29,283 nucleotides of DNA from Akkermansiaceae bacterium UBA3385 (GCA_002358905.1 DEPT01000050.1:5413-34695), one strand, 5' to 3'. Positions 18,056 through 26,290 are shown, counted from the stretch's first letter. The notes: generated from the sequence alone by a model not told the origin. Numbers and translations are program-made.

Positions 18056-19924
18056 ATGCACACTACAGATTTTCTCAAAACCTCCTCATATAAGGCGATT
18101 AAAATTCTTATCCCTGTCTCACTTCTTGGATCAGTCATCGCGTGGGATTTTCGAGAGGAATGGATTGCTTGGTGGCACGGAGTATACGAGCTTGCGATCT
18201 ATGCAGGATTCTGCGTTTTAGCTTATATGGGAATCGTATTGTTTGAGCAAAAGTTTACTCAAGGAGTCACCTCCATGCCTAGAGCTATCTTTTGGCTTAA
18301 CCTGCTCTTGACGGGTGCAATTTCTCTTCTCCATCTTAGCGTATGGGAATCACCTATGCAGCTGCCAATCATAACATTGGGGACTTACGGCTTTATTCTG
18401 CTCCTTTCCGCACTCCTGGGACGATGGAGTCTCGTAGGCTGGATACCTTTCCTATACATACAGATTATTCAAGCAGTATGTTTTTCCAGGCTCGGTGTAC
18501 GATTCTCAAGCGGCATCTTTGCAGAGATTATGCATGCTTCTCATGCAGAAATCATGAGTTTTGCCACATTTCAGAACATTTTTGGACTTGTAATGGCATT
18601 TCTTGTGGCTACAGCCACAGGCATATTGCAGTATAGAACACTCCGCAAGATTGGCCGCACCTGCTTAGCAAAATACGCCTCTGTACTTCTGGCCTGTTTT
18701 TACATCCTTCTTGCATTTGTTCCTCATAATTCACGAATCTCGCTTATCCCTTACCCGATAGCAGAAACCCATCTGCTTATCTCCGCCGGAGATTTAGCGA
18801 AAGAGCAGGACGTACACACACTTCTTTTAGTCAAGCAACTTCCCTCCCCGGCAGACGCCCCCTCAGAAGCTCCTGTAATTTCAAACATCAAGGGTGTTGT
18901 CTGCATTTTACACATTGGGGAAAGCGTACTCGCAAACCATCTTCAAATCAATGGATATCACCGTCCTACTACGCCATGGCTCAACAAACAGAAAACCCTT
19001 ATTAATTTTCCAAATTGCCTCTCTCTCTACCACCAGACCACTTCAGCCATCATCGGCATTCTGACAGATGGAGCGCGAGAAGAAGCAAATAAGGAACTTT
19101 TTGGTCCCGTTGCTCCTAAGATTGGAATCGTGGCTGATTTATTTGAAAAGCATGGATTCTATACAGGCATGCTGGTGGCTAAAGACTCTATTCACCAGAT
19201 AAACCAAAAACACAGATATACGTTTGGTGAAGTCATGCAGATATGTACACAAAGGCTCGACTCATTAATGGAAGCACCAGGATCCCGTATGACTCAAACT
19301 TATCAATTACTGGATTTATGCAGCAAGCACCCAGATGAAAACATGTTCATCATCCTGAACAACGAAGGAAGCCATGGTCCCTTTTACAGTTTTAGTCCTG
19401 AATCATCAGTTTTTACGCCATACAACAAAACAGTTTTCTACACTAATCCCCGGCCATATAAACAAGAAATTCTCAACGCGTATGACAACACTATTGTGGA
19501 ACTTGATTCTTACATCCAACACATCGCCAAAGGGCTCAAGGGGCGGCCCTTTATATACATATATGTAAGTGACCACGGCGAGTTCCTGGGAGAAGATGAT
19601 AAATGGGGGCGTTCATGGATTTTCTCTGAACGAAACTCCGTCACCGGCCTACGAGCATACCGACAATCAACCGGTTCACGAGTAGGCATGTTCATCCTCC
19701 CTTCAGAGGAATACCTGCAGTTACACCCCCATTTTCAAACTGCGGCACAACAGCTTAAGGCTAATAGCAGCATGACCGTCAGCCACGCACACATTTTTGA
19801 CACCGTACTTGGTCTATTCGGGATTTCGAGTAGTCACTACGATGCAAAATGGGACCTTTCCTCACCTCAAGCCCAGGAATACAAAGGCACCAAACCGCCT
19901 ACAGCACCTCAGCCGTATAAATAG
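18056..19924 (+). CDS. EptA/MCR-like phosphoethanolamine transferase (membrane-anchored alkaline-phosphatase-superfamily enzyme)
   Basis: 622 residues. Five or six membrane helices fill residues about 15-222; a periplasmic catalytic domain follows. Motifs align with EptA/MCR: HIGESVLANHLQINGYHRPT (286-305) with metal ligand Glu289, nucleophile region HQTTS with Thr328 or Thr329, NNEGSHGPFY with His440, NAYDNTIVELD (474-484), and YVSDHGEFLGE with metal ligands Asp506/His507. The family moves phosphoethanolamine from phosphatidylethanolamine to lipid A or other glycans, often giving resistance to cationic peptides. The cysteine pattern and the SCGTxT context of MCR/EptA are missing, so the acceptor may differ. 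Composition is clearly AT-richer than the flanks, and the last codons overlap the convergent ubiE by 26 nt, both signs of acquisition. Confidence 0.85.
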   Translation: MHTTDFLKTSSYKAIKILIPVSLLGSVIAWDFREEWIAWWHGVYELAIYAGFCVLAYMGIVLFEQKFTQGVTSMPRAIFWLNLLLTGAISLLHLSVWESPMQLPIITLGTYGFILLLSALLGRWSLVGWIPFLYIQIIQAVCFSRLGVRFSSGIFAEIMHASHAEIMSFATFQNIFGLVMAFLVATATGILQYRTLRKIGRTCLAKYASVLLACFYILLAFVPHNSRISLIPYPIAETHLLISAGDLAKEQDVHTLLLVKQLPSPADAPSEAPVISNIKGVVCILHIGESVLANHLQINGYHRPTTPWLNKQKTLINFPNCLSLYHQTTSAIIGILTDGAREEANKELFGPVAPKIGIVADLFEKHGFYTGMLVAKDSIHQINQKHRYTFGEVMQICTQRLDSLMEAPGSRMTQTYQLLDLCSKHPDENMFIILNNEGSHGPFYSFSPESSVFTPYNKTVFYTNPRPYKQEILNAYDNTIVELDSYIQHIAKGLKGRPFIYIYVSDHGEFLGEDDKWGRSWIFSERNSVTGLRAYRQSTGSRVGMFILPSEEYLQLHPHFQTAAQQLKANSSMTVSHAHIFDTVLGLFGISSSHYDAKWDLSSPQAQEYKGTKPPTAPQPYK

Positions 19925-20573
19925 AGGCGATTCCCATGCAGAGTGGCTGGCATACGGGATTGGCATATCCGCAGCGCTGCATGAGCTCGCAGAACTGAGC
20001 GCCCCTGGGGAAGGACTCAATACTATCCCCCAGATAATCATACGCGCCGCTGTTGCCCGTCACCCATCCGGCGATTCGGGGCAGCACATGGTGCAGGTAC
20101 AGCCGATAAGGCGCAGCAAAGATATTCTCTGGCATGCTGAAATCCAGCACAAGCAGATGCCCACCCGGGCGCAGCACACGCCGGAACTCCCGCAGAGCCT
20201 TCCCGTAATCTGCCATATTCCGTAGGCCGAATGCCACCGTGGCCGCATCATAAGAAGCACCGGCCAGCGGCAGGTTCATGGCGTCCGCCTCCAGCACATT
20301 CTTCAAGCCGCGCCGCACAGCAACATCCAGCATGGGACGGCAGAAATCCGTGCCGAGCACCTCAATCTCCGGCAAAGAGCGCTTGATAGCCAATGCAAGG
20401 TCACCAGTGCCAGTTGCAATATCCAGCAGATTAGCAGGCTTCCATTCCGCCACCATCTGCACCACGCGGGCACGCCACATGATGTCCGTTCCCATGGAAA
20501 GGATATGGTTCGCAGTCACGTAACGCTCTGCAATGGAAGAGAACGCCGCGTGAACGTATGCTGGGTCCGGCAT
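19899..20573 (-). CDS. ubiE: Demethylmenaquinone methyltransferase (UbiE/MenG)
   Basis: SAM-dependent C-methyltransferase that completes menaquinone (or ubiquinone) synthesis. 224 residues. SAM-binding motif I LLDIATGTGDLALAI (49-63), the family signature around ATVAFGLRNMADYGKALREF, and the VLRPGGHLLVLDFSMPEN strand are all present, as is a C-terminal GIASIYTAEVL ending. Last gene of the minus-strand cluster small membrane protein-icd-ubiE, 3 nt after the icd stop, so cotranscribed and likely coupled. In an anaerobe-like Verrucomicrobiota member menaquinone is the expected product. The 3' end overlaps the EptA-like gene by 26 nt, with no room for a terminator. Confidence 0.94.
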   Translation of the reverse strand: MPDPAYVHAAFSSIAERYVTANHILSMGTDIMWRARVVQMVAEWKPANLLDIATGTGDLALAIKRSLPEIEVLGTDFCRPMLDVAVRRGLKNVLEADAMNLPLAGASYDAATVAFGLRNMADYGKALREFRRVLRPGGHLLVLDFSMPENIFAAPYRLYLHHVLPRIAGWVTGNSGAYDYLGDSIESFPRGAQFCELMQRCGYANPVCQPLCMGIASIYTAEVL

Positions 20574-20576
20574 GGC

Positions 20577-21803
20577 TTATTTGTTGATATGGGACAACAG
20601 AGCGTCGCCGAATGCAGTCGTACTCACCGCGGTGCTGCCGGGAATCATTTCTGCCAGGTCAGCCGTCACAGTCTTGTCCGCAATTGCCCCTTCAATAGCC
20701 TTGACGATGAGGTCAGCCGCCTCTGTCCAGCCCATATAGCGCAGCATCATTTCAGCAGAGAGCAGGAAGGAACAGGGATTTACCTTATCCAGACCGGCCA
20801 GCTTGGGTGCCGTGCCGTGCGTTGCCTCGAACACTGCGTGCCCCGTGCGGTAGTTGATATTGGCGCCAGGCGCAATGCCGATACCACCCACCTGCGCGGC
20901 AAGTGCATCGGAGCAGTAGTCGCCATTCAGATTCAGCGTGGCCACCACGGAATGCTCCTGCGGGTGAATAAGAATTTCCTGGAGGAAGGCGTCGCAGATG
21001 CAGTCCTTGATAATGATGCCATTGGGCAGCTTGCACCACGGACCATCGCCGATGGGCTCAGCGCCAAACTCGCGGCGGACCAGGTCATACCCCCAGTCAC
21101 GGAAGCCCCCTTCTGTAAACTTCATGATATTGCCCTTGTGTACCAGGGTCACATAAGGGCGATTCGTCTCAATGGCGTACTGAATGGCTGAACGAACCAG
21201 TCGTTCTGTTCCTTCTCTGGAAACCGGCTTCACGCCAAAACCGGAAGTCTGAGGGAAGCGTACCTTGTTGGCACGCTGCGGAAACTCTGCAGAGAGCCAG
21301 TCAAAAAACTTCTCCGCCTCGGGAGTGCCGCACTCAAACTCGATACCGGCATAGATATCCTCCGTATTTTCACGGAAAATCACCATATCCACCTTTTCTG
21401 GAGCTTTCACCGGGGTTTCAATACCCTGAAAATAACGCACGGGGCGCACACAGCAGTAAAGGTCAAGCCCCTGGCGCAGAGCAACATTCAACGAGCGGAT
21501 ACCCTTACCCACGGGAGTGGTCAGCGGACCCTTGATACCCACCAGCAGCGTGCGGAACGCCTCCATGGTTTCATTCGGCAGCCAGGTGCCTACTGTGTCA
21601 AAAGCCTTCTGACCAGCCAGCACCTCTTTCCACACCAGGGCGCGTTTGTCGCCATAGGCAACCTTCACAGCCGTATCAATCACACGCTGGGCTGCCCGCC
21701 AGATATCCGGGCCGGAACCATCGCCGATGATGTGGGGAATAATGGGAAAATCGGGCACATTCAAACCCTGCCCGGTCATGGTGATAGGAGTACCTTCGCT
21801 CAT
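20577..21803 (-). CDS. icd: Isocitrate dehydrogenase (Icd, annotated NADP type; cofactor residues altered)
   Basis: Oxidative decarboxylation of isocitrate to 2-oxoglutarate in the TCA cycle. 408 residues, aligning end to end with E. coli Icd (416). Substrate residues are kept: Ser104 and Asn106 in RSLNVALRQ, Arg110, Arg120, Arg144, Tyr151, Lys223 in HKGNIMKFTEG, and Asp295/Asp299 in LNGDYCSDALAAQ. NADP-determinant positions are mixed: Lys334 (E. coli Lys344) and Val341 (Val351) remain, but Leu335 replaces Tyr345, Ala381 replaces Tyr391 and Glu385 replaces Arg395. Cofactor preference is therefore uncertain. Second gene in a cluster, 24 nt after a 62-residue membrane protein and 3 nt before ubiE. 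Confidence 0.95.
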   Translation of the reverse strand: MSEGTPITMTGQGLNVPDFPIIPHIIGDGSGPDIWRAAQRVIDTAVKVAYGDKRALVWKEVLAGQKAFDTVGTWLPNETMEAFRTLLVGIKGPLTTPVGKGIRSLNVALRQGLDLYCCVRPVRYFQGIETPVKAPEKVDMVIFRENTEDIYAGIEFECGTPEAEKFFDWLSAEFPQRANKVRFPQTSGFGVKPVSREGTERLVRSAIQYAIETNRPYVTLVHKGNIMKFTEGGFRDWGYDLVRREFGAEPIGDGPWCKLPNGIIIKDCICDAFLQEILIHPQEHSVVATLNLNGDYCSDALAAQVGGIGIAPGANINYRTGHAVFEATHGTAPKLAGLDKVNPCSFLLSAEMMLRYMGWTEAADLIVKAIEGAIADKTVTADLAEMIPGSTAVSTTAFGDALLSHINK

Positions 21804-21827
21804 GTCAGTTAACGGTTAAATTAAAAA

Positions 21828-22016
21828 TCATTCCTCTGTAGCAACCTCTTCCACGGCAGGCGTTCCATCATCTTCACTGCTTCCGCTGGCCAGATAGCAG
21901 AATGCAAAAACAGCTCCCAGCAGCAACGGGGGAAGAATGTAAAAAAGAATGCCATCATGTTCACCACGGGATTCCGTGGTGCGCACTTTTACAGGGGTTC
22001 TTGAATAGCTGGCCAT
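21828..22016 (-). CDS. Small single-pass membrane protein, unknown function
   Basis: 62 residues. A basic N-terminus (VKVRTTESRG), one transmembrane helix at about 23-44 (ILFYILPPLLLGAVFAFCYL) and an acidic C-terminal tail (SSEDDGTPAVEEVATEE). By the positive-inside rule the N-terminus is cytoplasmic. I do not recognise the family. A promoter stands just ahead of it, and icd follows after 24 nt, so it is the head of that operon. Its conservation would decide whether it is real; the spacing and clean membrane topology favour it. Confidence 0.65.
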   Translation of the reverse strand: MASYSRTPVKVRTTESRGEHDGILFYILPPLLLGAVFAFCYLASGSSEDDGTPAVEEVATEE

Positions 22017-22031
22017 ATACTTTGTGCGGAT

Positions 22032-22059
22032 ATTGTACCAGATTAACGCATAATTGCAA
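22032..22059 (-). promoter_or_regulatory. Promoter of the small membrane protein-icd-ubiE operon
   Basis: Minus strand: -35 TTGCAA (22059-22054), 16-bp spacer, -10 TACAAT (22037-22032), 15 nt to the ATG at 22016. Predicted leader about 8 nt. Confidence 0.65.
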
Positions 22060-22091
22060 CAAGAAAGAAAGGGCGGTTCCGGCGTCCGGCT

Positions 22092-22760
22092 TCATTTTTT
22101 CTTTTGAGCAGCCTGTTCCAGCAAGCCCAGCGCAGCCTGGTTTCCGGCTTCGGCCGCATTCACCAACCAGCCCATCATGAGCGATTCGTCCTTAGGCACC
22201 CCCTTTCCGGTGGCATAGCAGGTACTCAGCATCAGACAAGCCTCGCCATTCCCCTGCATGGCGGCATAGCGCAGATAGCGAATTCCCTCCTCCGCATTGG
22301 CATTCTTGGCAGTTCCATTCAAATGCATGTGGGCCAGCATCAACTGCGCAGGTATGGAATCATCATCGGCCATGCGTTCCAGCCAATGCAGAGCCCCCTG
22401 CATATTACCGGAGCGAGCTTCCATCTGCACCAGGGTCTGGCAGGCGTCATCATTTCCGGCATCCACTGCAGCAGCATACCAGGAACGAGCCTTATTCATC
22501 GAACGTTGCACCCCCAGGCCGCGCTCATAGCACAAGCCCATGGCCGCCATTGCCTTGGGGTGGCGACTCCCCGCAGCCTTGGCAAACCACTTGAACGCCA
22601 GGCGGGATGAATGAATCGCCCCTTTCTGGCCGGTCAGCAGACGCCGGCCATACTCATACTGCGCTTCCGGGTCTCCTTTCACAGCAGCACGGCGCAACTG
22701 GTAAATGTTGTGACAACCAGTCAGCAGAAGCAAAGCACAAGCTATGGCTAGAAAACGCAT
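22092..22760 (-). CDS. Sel1-repeat lipoprotein
   Basis: 222 residues. Lipoprotein signal MRFLAIACALLLLTGC with lipidated Cys16. Sel1/TPR-like repeats fill the rest: KGDPEAQYEYGRRLLTG, KWFAKAAGSRHPKAMAAMGL, AVDAGNDDACQTL, DDSIPAQLMLAHMHLNG, YAAMQGNGEACLMLSTCYAT and AAEAGNQAALGLLEQA. Such proteins scaffold other proteins; the partner is unknown. Its ATG overlaps the uracil-DNA glycosylase stop by one base (TGATG), so translation is coupled. It ends with a lysine run and has a short weak GC hairpin downstream. Confidence 0.88.
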   Translation of the reverse strand: MRFLAIACALLLLTGCHNIYQLRRAAVKGDPEAQYEYGRRLLTGQKGAIHSSRLAFKWFAKAAGSRHPKAMAAMGLCYERGLGVQRSMNKARSWYAAAVDAGNDDACQTLVQMEARSGNMQGALHWLERMADDDSIPAQLMLAHMHLNGTAKNANAEEGIRYLRYAAMQGNGEACLMLSTCYATGKGVPKDESLMMGWLVNAAEAGNQAALGLLEQAAQKKK

Positions 22761-23584
22761 CAGCGGAAGAAATTCTGTTGTTTCTCACTTATCGGCATAC
22801 CGAGCCGCTGCATCACCTCCAGCATATCCTCCCACAGAGCGCGGCGGGCAGAAAGCGCCTCATTCCGCAGCAGATAACTGGGGTGATACGTCACACGCAC
22901 CGGCACGCCCTGACACTCCAGCCACTTTCCGCGCAAAGCAGTCACTCCTTGCTGCCCCCCCAGCAACCCTTTGGCGGAGCTCCCCCCTAGGCACACAATA
23001 CAAGCCGGCTGAATGGCGCGAATTTCCGCCATAATGAGAGGTTGGCACGCTGCCAGTTCCTCCGGCGACGGCGGGCGATTCGCAGTTCCTTGATTTTCCC
23101 CCATGGAGGGCCGGAACTTGCACACATTGGAAATATACACATCGCTGCGCTGCAGCCCCATAGCGCCCAGAATCTTCGTGAGCAACTGCCCTGCGGGGCC
23201 AACGAATGGTTCCTCCTGGCGTTCTTCCTCATAACCGGGGGCTTCGCCCACCAGCATCAGACGCGCATGCGGATTTCCCACGGAAAACACCATTTTCTTC
23301 CGCAGCGTTCCCAGACGGGCGGCAGGTTTCCAATCCCCGGCCCGCTGGCGAAGATATGCCAGCTTATCCTCCACGCTCATTTCCGATTCACCCGCGCTCT
23401 CCGGTGCACGCTGAACTTCGTCCCGGGGCGGTTCCGGAGCCGGGGAAATCTTCCGTCCATTCCGTGCATCCAGCATCCACTGGCGTAAAATACTGCGAGC
23501 CTCGTCATCCACAGCCAGACGCTCCACCCCACCCTCCGCCATGTGGGTGAGGGTCTCTACCGCAAGCTGCTTGAGAGTGGCCAT
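22760..23584 (-). CDS. Family 4-like uracil-DNA glycosylase lacking most Fe-S cysteines
   Basis: Removes uracil from DNA to begin base-excision repair. 274 residues. A variable N-terminal region (1-90) precedes the UDG fold: LMLVGEAPGYEEERQEEPFV (109-128), catalytic GEAPG at 113-117, NRPPSPEE (169-176) and YHPSYLLRN (233-241). Family 4 enzymes normally bind a [4Fe-4S] cluster with four cysteines. Here the first CxxC pair before the GNPxA strand is absent (RAGDWKPAARLGTLRKK), the third position is Phe157, and only Cys180 keeps its place. The enzyme probably has no cluster. Translationally coupled to the Sel1 lipoprotein downstream. The ATG lies 6 nt after the -10. Confidence 0.88.
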   Translation of the reverse strand: MATLKQLAVETLTHMAEGGVERLAVDDEARSILRQWMLDARNGRKISPAPEPPRDEVQRAPESAGESEMSVEDKLAYLRQRAGDWKPAARLGTLRKKMVFSVGNPHARLMLVGEAPGYEEERQEEPFVGPAGQLLTKILGAMGLQRSDVYISNVCKFRPSMGENQGTANRPPSPEELAACQPLIMAEIRAIQPACIVCLGGSSAKGLLGGQQGVTALRGKWLECQGVPVRVTYHPSYLLRNEALSARRALWEDMLEVMQRLGMPISEKQQNFFR

Positions 23585-23590
23585 GCTCCC

Positions 23591-23618
23591 ATTCTAACAC
23601 ATGCCGCCCGAATAGCAA
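23591..23618 (-). promoter_or_regulatory. Promoter of the uracil-DNA glycosylase gene
   Basis: Minus strand: -35 TTGCTA (23618-23613), 16-bp spacer, -10 TAGAAT (23596-23591), only 6 nt (GGGAGC) to the ATG at 23584. Transcription should start on the A of ATG. Confidence 0.65.
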
Positions 23619-23669
23619 GAAAAAGCATATTGCATTTTTCTCCACTTTCCGGTTCACTACACACCTGCA

Positions 23670-23684
23670 ACCGGAGTGTCCGGT
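23670..23684 (-). terminator. Possible weak terminator of the metallo-hydrolase gene
   Basis: 6-bp stem ACCGGA / TCCGGT with a 3-nt loop, 12 nt past the stop codon on the minus strand. No T-run follows, so the call is weak. Confidence 0.35.
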
Positions 23685-23695
23685 CTCAATATTGC

Positions 23696-24475
23696 TTACG
23701 AGAGATTCAGCTCCAGGCCATCGTAGGCGGGGGCCATGAAATCAGGGAGATACTCACCCAGAGCATCGAATTCCACCTCATGCCCCACATGAGTCAGCCA
23801 TCCGCAGACGGGCGCGAGACGCTTCATTACCTCCACTGTATCATCCACACAAAAGTGCGTGCGGTGTGGGCGATAGCGAAGGCCGTCCATCGCCAAGGCA
23901 TCCAGATTCTGCAACAGAGGCACTGAATCCTCAGGTAATTCCTGAATATCAGGCACATAACCGAAACTCCGCCCACCACTGCGGAACACATAGCCATACG
24001 TTTCCACCGTAGCATGAATCACCGGCACCGGGGTCACCTCTATATCACCAACCATAAAAGGCCGGCCAGCGTGGTCATTGGCAGCCGGGCGGATATACCC
24101 CTGATAGGTATTGCTCTCATCAAAAGCCCAGCCGAACATGCGTTTCAAATGGGCCAGACAACCAGTACCGGCATACAGAGGAAGCCGCTCCGTGCGGCGC
24201 CAGCAGAAGGCGCGCATCTCATCAAACCCAGCAGTATGGTCCAGATGCTCGTGGGTATACAGCACCGCATCAATGGAAGTAAGCCCGTGCTGCAATGCCT
24301 GCGCACGCAGGTCCGGGCAGGAATCCACCAGCAGAGTCGTGGCGGCAGAACGCACCAGCACCGATGAACGCCAGCGCTTGTTACGAGAATCCGCAGAGCG
24401 GCAAACCTCACATTCGCAGCCTATCACAGGCACACCGGTAGAAGTACCGGTACCAAGGAAAAGTACGTTCAGCAT
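23696..24475 (-). CDS. PhnP-like metallo-beta-lactamase-fold hydrolase
   Basis: 259 residues. The N-terminus FLGTGTSTGVPVIGCECEVC carries the PhnP-type zinc-knuckle cysteines (Cys20, Cys22, Cys25), and THEHLDH (74-80) gives the two-metal site His75, His77, Asp79, His80. Later ligands are probably Asp192 or Asp198 in ALAMDGL and His in LTHVGHE. PhnP cleaves cyclic ribose phosphates made by C-P lyase; other members hydrolyse phosphodiesters or act near tRNase Z. No C-P lyase genes are visible, so a general phosphodiesterase role is as likely. Divergent from recN with interleaved promoters. Leader about 19 nt. Confidence 0.85.
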   Translation of the reverse strand: MLNVLFLGTGTSTGVPVIGCECEVCRSADSRNKRWRSSVLVRSAATTLLVDSCPDLRAQALQHGLTSIDAVLYTHEHLDHTAGFDEMRAFCWRRTERLPLYAGTGCLAHLKRMFGWAFDESNTYQGYIRPAANDHAGRPFMVGDIEVTPVPVIHATVETYGYVFRSGGRSFGYVPDIQELPEDSVPLLQNLDALAMDGLRYRPHRTHFCVDDTVEVMKRLAPVCGWLTHVGHEVEFDALGEYLPDFMAPAYDGLELNLS

Positions 24476-24486
24476 CCGTTTTAGTT

Positions 24487-24514
24487 TTGATTTCCGCGCG
24501 TATTATGGCATAAT
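24487..24514 (+). promoter_or_regulatory. Promoter of recN
   Basis: -35 TTGATT (24487-24492), 16-bp spacer, -10 CATAAT (24509-24514), about 19 nt leader to the ATG at 24540. The -10 is half of the near-palindrome ATTATGGCATAAT shared with the divergent promoter. No LexA-type box is recognised. Confidence 0.5.
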
Positions 24515-24530
24515 CCCCCGCAGAACGTAA
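24502..24530 (-). promoter_or_regulatory. Promoter of the PhnP-like hydrolase gene
   Basis: Minus strand: -35 TTACGT (24530-24525), 17-bp spacer, -10 CATAAT (24507-24502). This hexamer and the recN -10 are one base apart, so the two polymerases cannot occupy the site together. Confidence 0.45.
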
Positions 24531-24539
24531 AGACAAATT

Positions 24540-26195
24540 ATGCTTTCCCTGCTCAAGATACGGAATCTGGCTCTGGTAGACGAACTGACCTGGGAACCCC
24601 ATTCGGGTTTCCTGGGCATCACCGGTGAAACCGGTGCCGGCAAATCCGTCATCATGGGCGGCATCTCCCTTGCACTGGGTGAACGAGCGGATAAGAGTCT
24701 TATCCGCAGCGGTGAATCCCAATGCAGCATCGAGGCCATGTTCCAGCTGTCGGACACAACCCTGCTGAATGAAGAGCTCGAAGAAAGCGGAGTCCCCCCT
24801 TGCGAGGACGGGCTTCTCATCATCCGCCGCGTGGTCACAGCCACTGGCAACCGGCAATTCATCAACAGCAGCCCTGTTACCCTGCAGCTGCTAAAGCGCA
24901 TCGGTGCAGGGCTGGTCGATATGCACCACCCGGACGACCACCGCTCCCTCACTTCGCAGGAGCGACAGCTCGCCCTGCTCGATGCCTTTGCCGAGGCCGC
25001 CCCTGCCCTGGTCGCTTACCACGCTGCCTACCGGGCCTGGCTCGATGCCCGCAACGCCTACCGAACCCTCCAGGAAAGCGAAATGGCAAACGAGAGGGAA
25101 CTCGACTTCCTCCGCCACCAGGTAGAAGAAATAGAGAGTGCCGCCTTCACCGCAGATGAAGTGGAAGGGCTGGAAGCCCGCTGGCAGCGTGCCCGCAACG
25201 CCAGCCGTCTGCGCGATACTGCCCTGCCCATGGCCCATATGGTCGATGGCGAGGAAAGTTCCCTGCTCTCCACCCTGCACCAGCTCGTGCGCAGTGGGCG
25301 CGACCTGGAGCGTCTGGATTCCACCTGCTCCCCCTGGCTGGAATCACTCGAATCGCTCATCGACACAGCGGAAGACCTGGCAGCCCATCTGCAGGACTAT
25401 GTGGAGGCGCTCGAAAGCGACCCTGCCGAGCTCGCCGAACTGGAAAACCGCATCTCCCTGCTCGATAATCTGAAGCGCAAATACGGCGCTGATTTCGAAG
25501 CCATTTCCGAGCATCTGGAAAGCTGCCGTGCCAAGCTCGATGCCATCGGCAACCGCGAACAGCGGCTCGAAGAACTACTGGCAGAGGAAGAGCGCTGCCG
25601 CGCCAACGTGCAGCAGGCCGGCCAGGTACTCTCTGCCGCACGAGCTGCTGCCGCACCACAACTGGAAGAAAATTTCCTTACCCATGCGCGGCACCTGGGC
25701 TTCCGCCAGTCCCTCTTCACTGCCCAGCTCACCCCCTTGCCCGAACCCGGTCCGCAAGGTCTGGAAGAAGTGGATTTCCTCTTCGGCCCCAACCCGGGTG
25801 AACCCCGGAAAGCCCTGCGTCTCATTGCATCCAACGGCGAACTTGCACGAGTCATGCTCGCCCTCAAGAGTGCGCTGGCCAGGCAGGATGACACACCCCT
25901 GCTCATCTTCGATGAAATTGATGCCAATGTAGGCGGTGAAATTGCTCGCGCAGTGGGCATGAAGATGCGGGAACTCGGTCGGGACCACCAGGTCATCGCC
26001 ATCACTCACTTCCCACAGGTTGCCGCTTTGGCAGACCACCACTACCTCATCTCCAAAGGTCAGACCTCCGAGGGCCGCACCGTCTCCCGACTGGAAGAGG
26101 TCGATGCCGATGCCCGCATCTCCGAACTTGTCCGCATGCTTGGCACCGCCGGTCCCACCGCCGAAGCCCACGCCCGCGAGCTTCTTATCCATTAA
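24540..26195 (+). CDS. recN: DNA repair protein RecN
   Basis: SMC-like ATPase that helps recombination repair of double-strand breaks. 551 residues (E. coli 553). The N-terminal globular part MLSLLKIRNLALVDELTWEP has Walker A GETGAGKS (29-36). Coiled-coil arms lie at about 150-370 (RHQVEEIESAAFTADEVEGL, LEELLAEEERCRANVQQAGQ). The C-terminal half has the ABC signature SNGELARVMLALKSAL and Walker B LLIFDEIDANVGGE (about 455-468), then HFPQVAALADHHYLISK. Canonical in every part. Not in an operon; terminator about 72 nt downstream. Confidence 0.96.
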   Translation: MLSLLKIRNLALVDELTWEPHSGFLGITGETGAGKSVIMGGISLALGERADKSLIRSGESQCSIEAMFQLSDTTLLNEELEESGVPPCEDGLLIIRRVVTATGNRQFINSSPVTLQLLKRIGAGLVDMHHPDDHRSLTSQERQLALLDAFAEAAPALVAYHAAYRAWLDARNAYRTLQESEMANERELDFLRHQVEEIESAAFTADEVEGLEARWQRARNASRLRDTALPMAHMVDGEESSLLSTLHQLVRSGRDLERLDSTCSPWLESLESLIDTAEDLAAHLQDYVEALESDPAELAELENRISLLDNLKRKYGADFEAISEHLESCRAKLDAIGNREQRLEELLAEEERCRANVQQAGQVLSAARAAAAPQLEENFLTHARHLGFRQSLFTAQLTPLPEPGPQGLEEVDFLFGPNPGEPRKALRLIASNGELARVMLALKSALARQDDTPLLIFDEIDANVGGEIARAVGMKMRELGRDHQVIAITHFPQVAALADHHYLISKGQTSEGRTVSRLEEVDADARISELVRMLGTAGPTAEAHARELLIH

Positions 26196-26266
26196 TGTTC
26201 TGCCCGCCCCACGTCCTGACCTCAGGGCAGGATTTCGTCTCCTTTATACAGCCCATCGGAAAATTC

Positions 26267-26290
26267 CGCAGTGCCACTGCGATTTTTTCC
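26267..26290 (+). terminator. Rho-independent terminator of recN
   Basis: 6-bp stem CGCAGT / ACTGCG with 3-nt loop (26267-26281), followed by ATTTTTTCC. It lies in the 175-nt gap between convergent recN and the restriction enzyme gene. Confidence 0.8.

Noticed and set aside
17799..18056. 85-codon minus-strand frame with a repeated KMSMSRQ peptide
   Set aside because: The peptide repeat is only the translation of the duplicated promoter-like DNA element.
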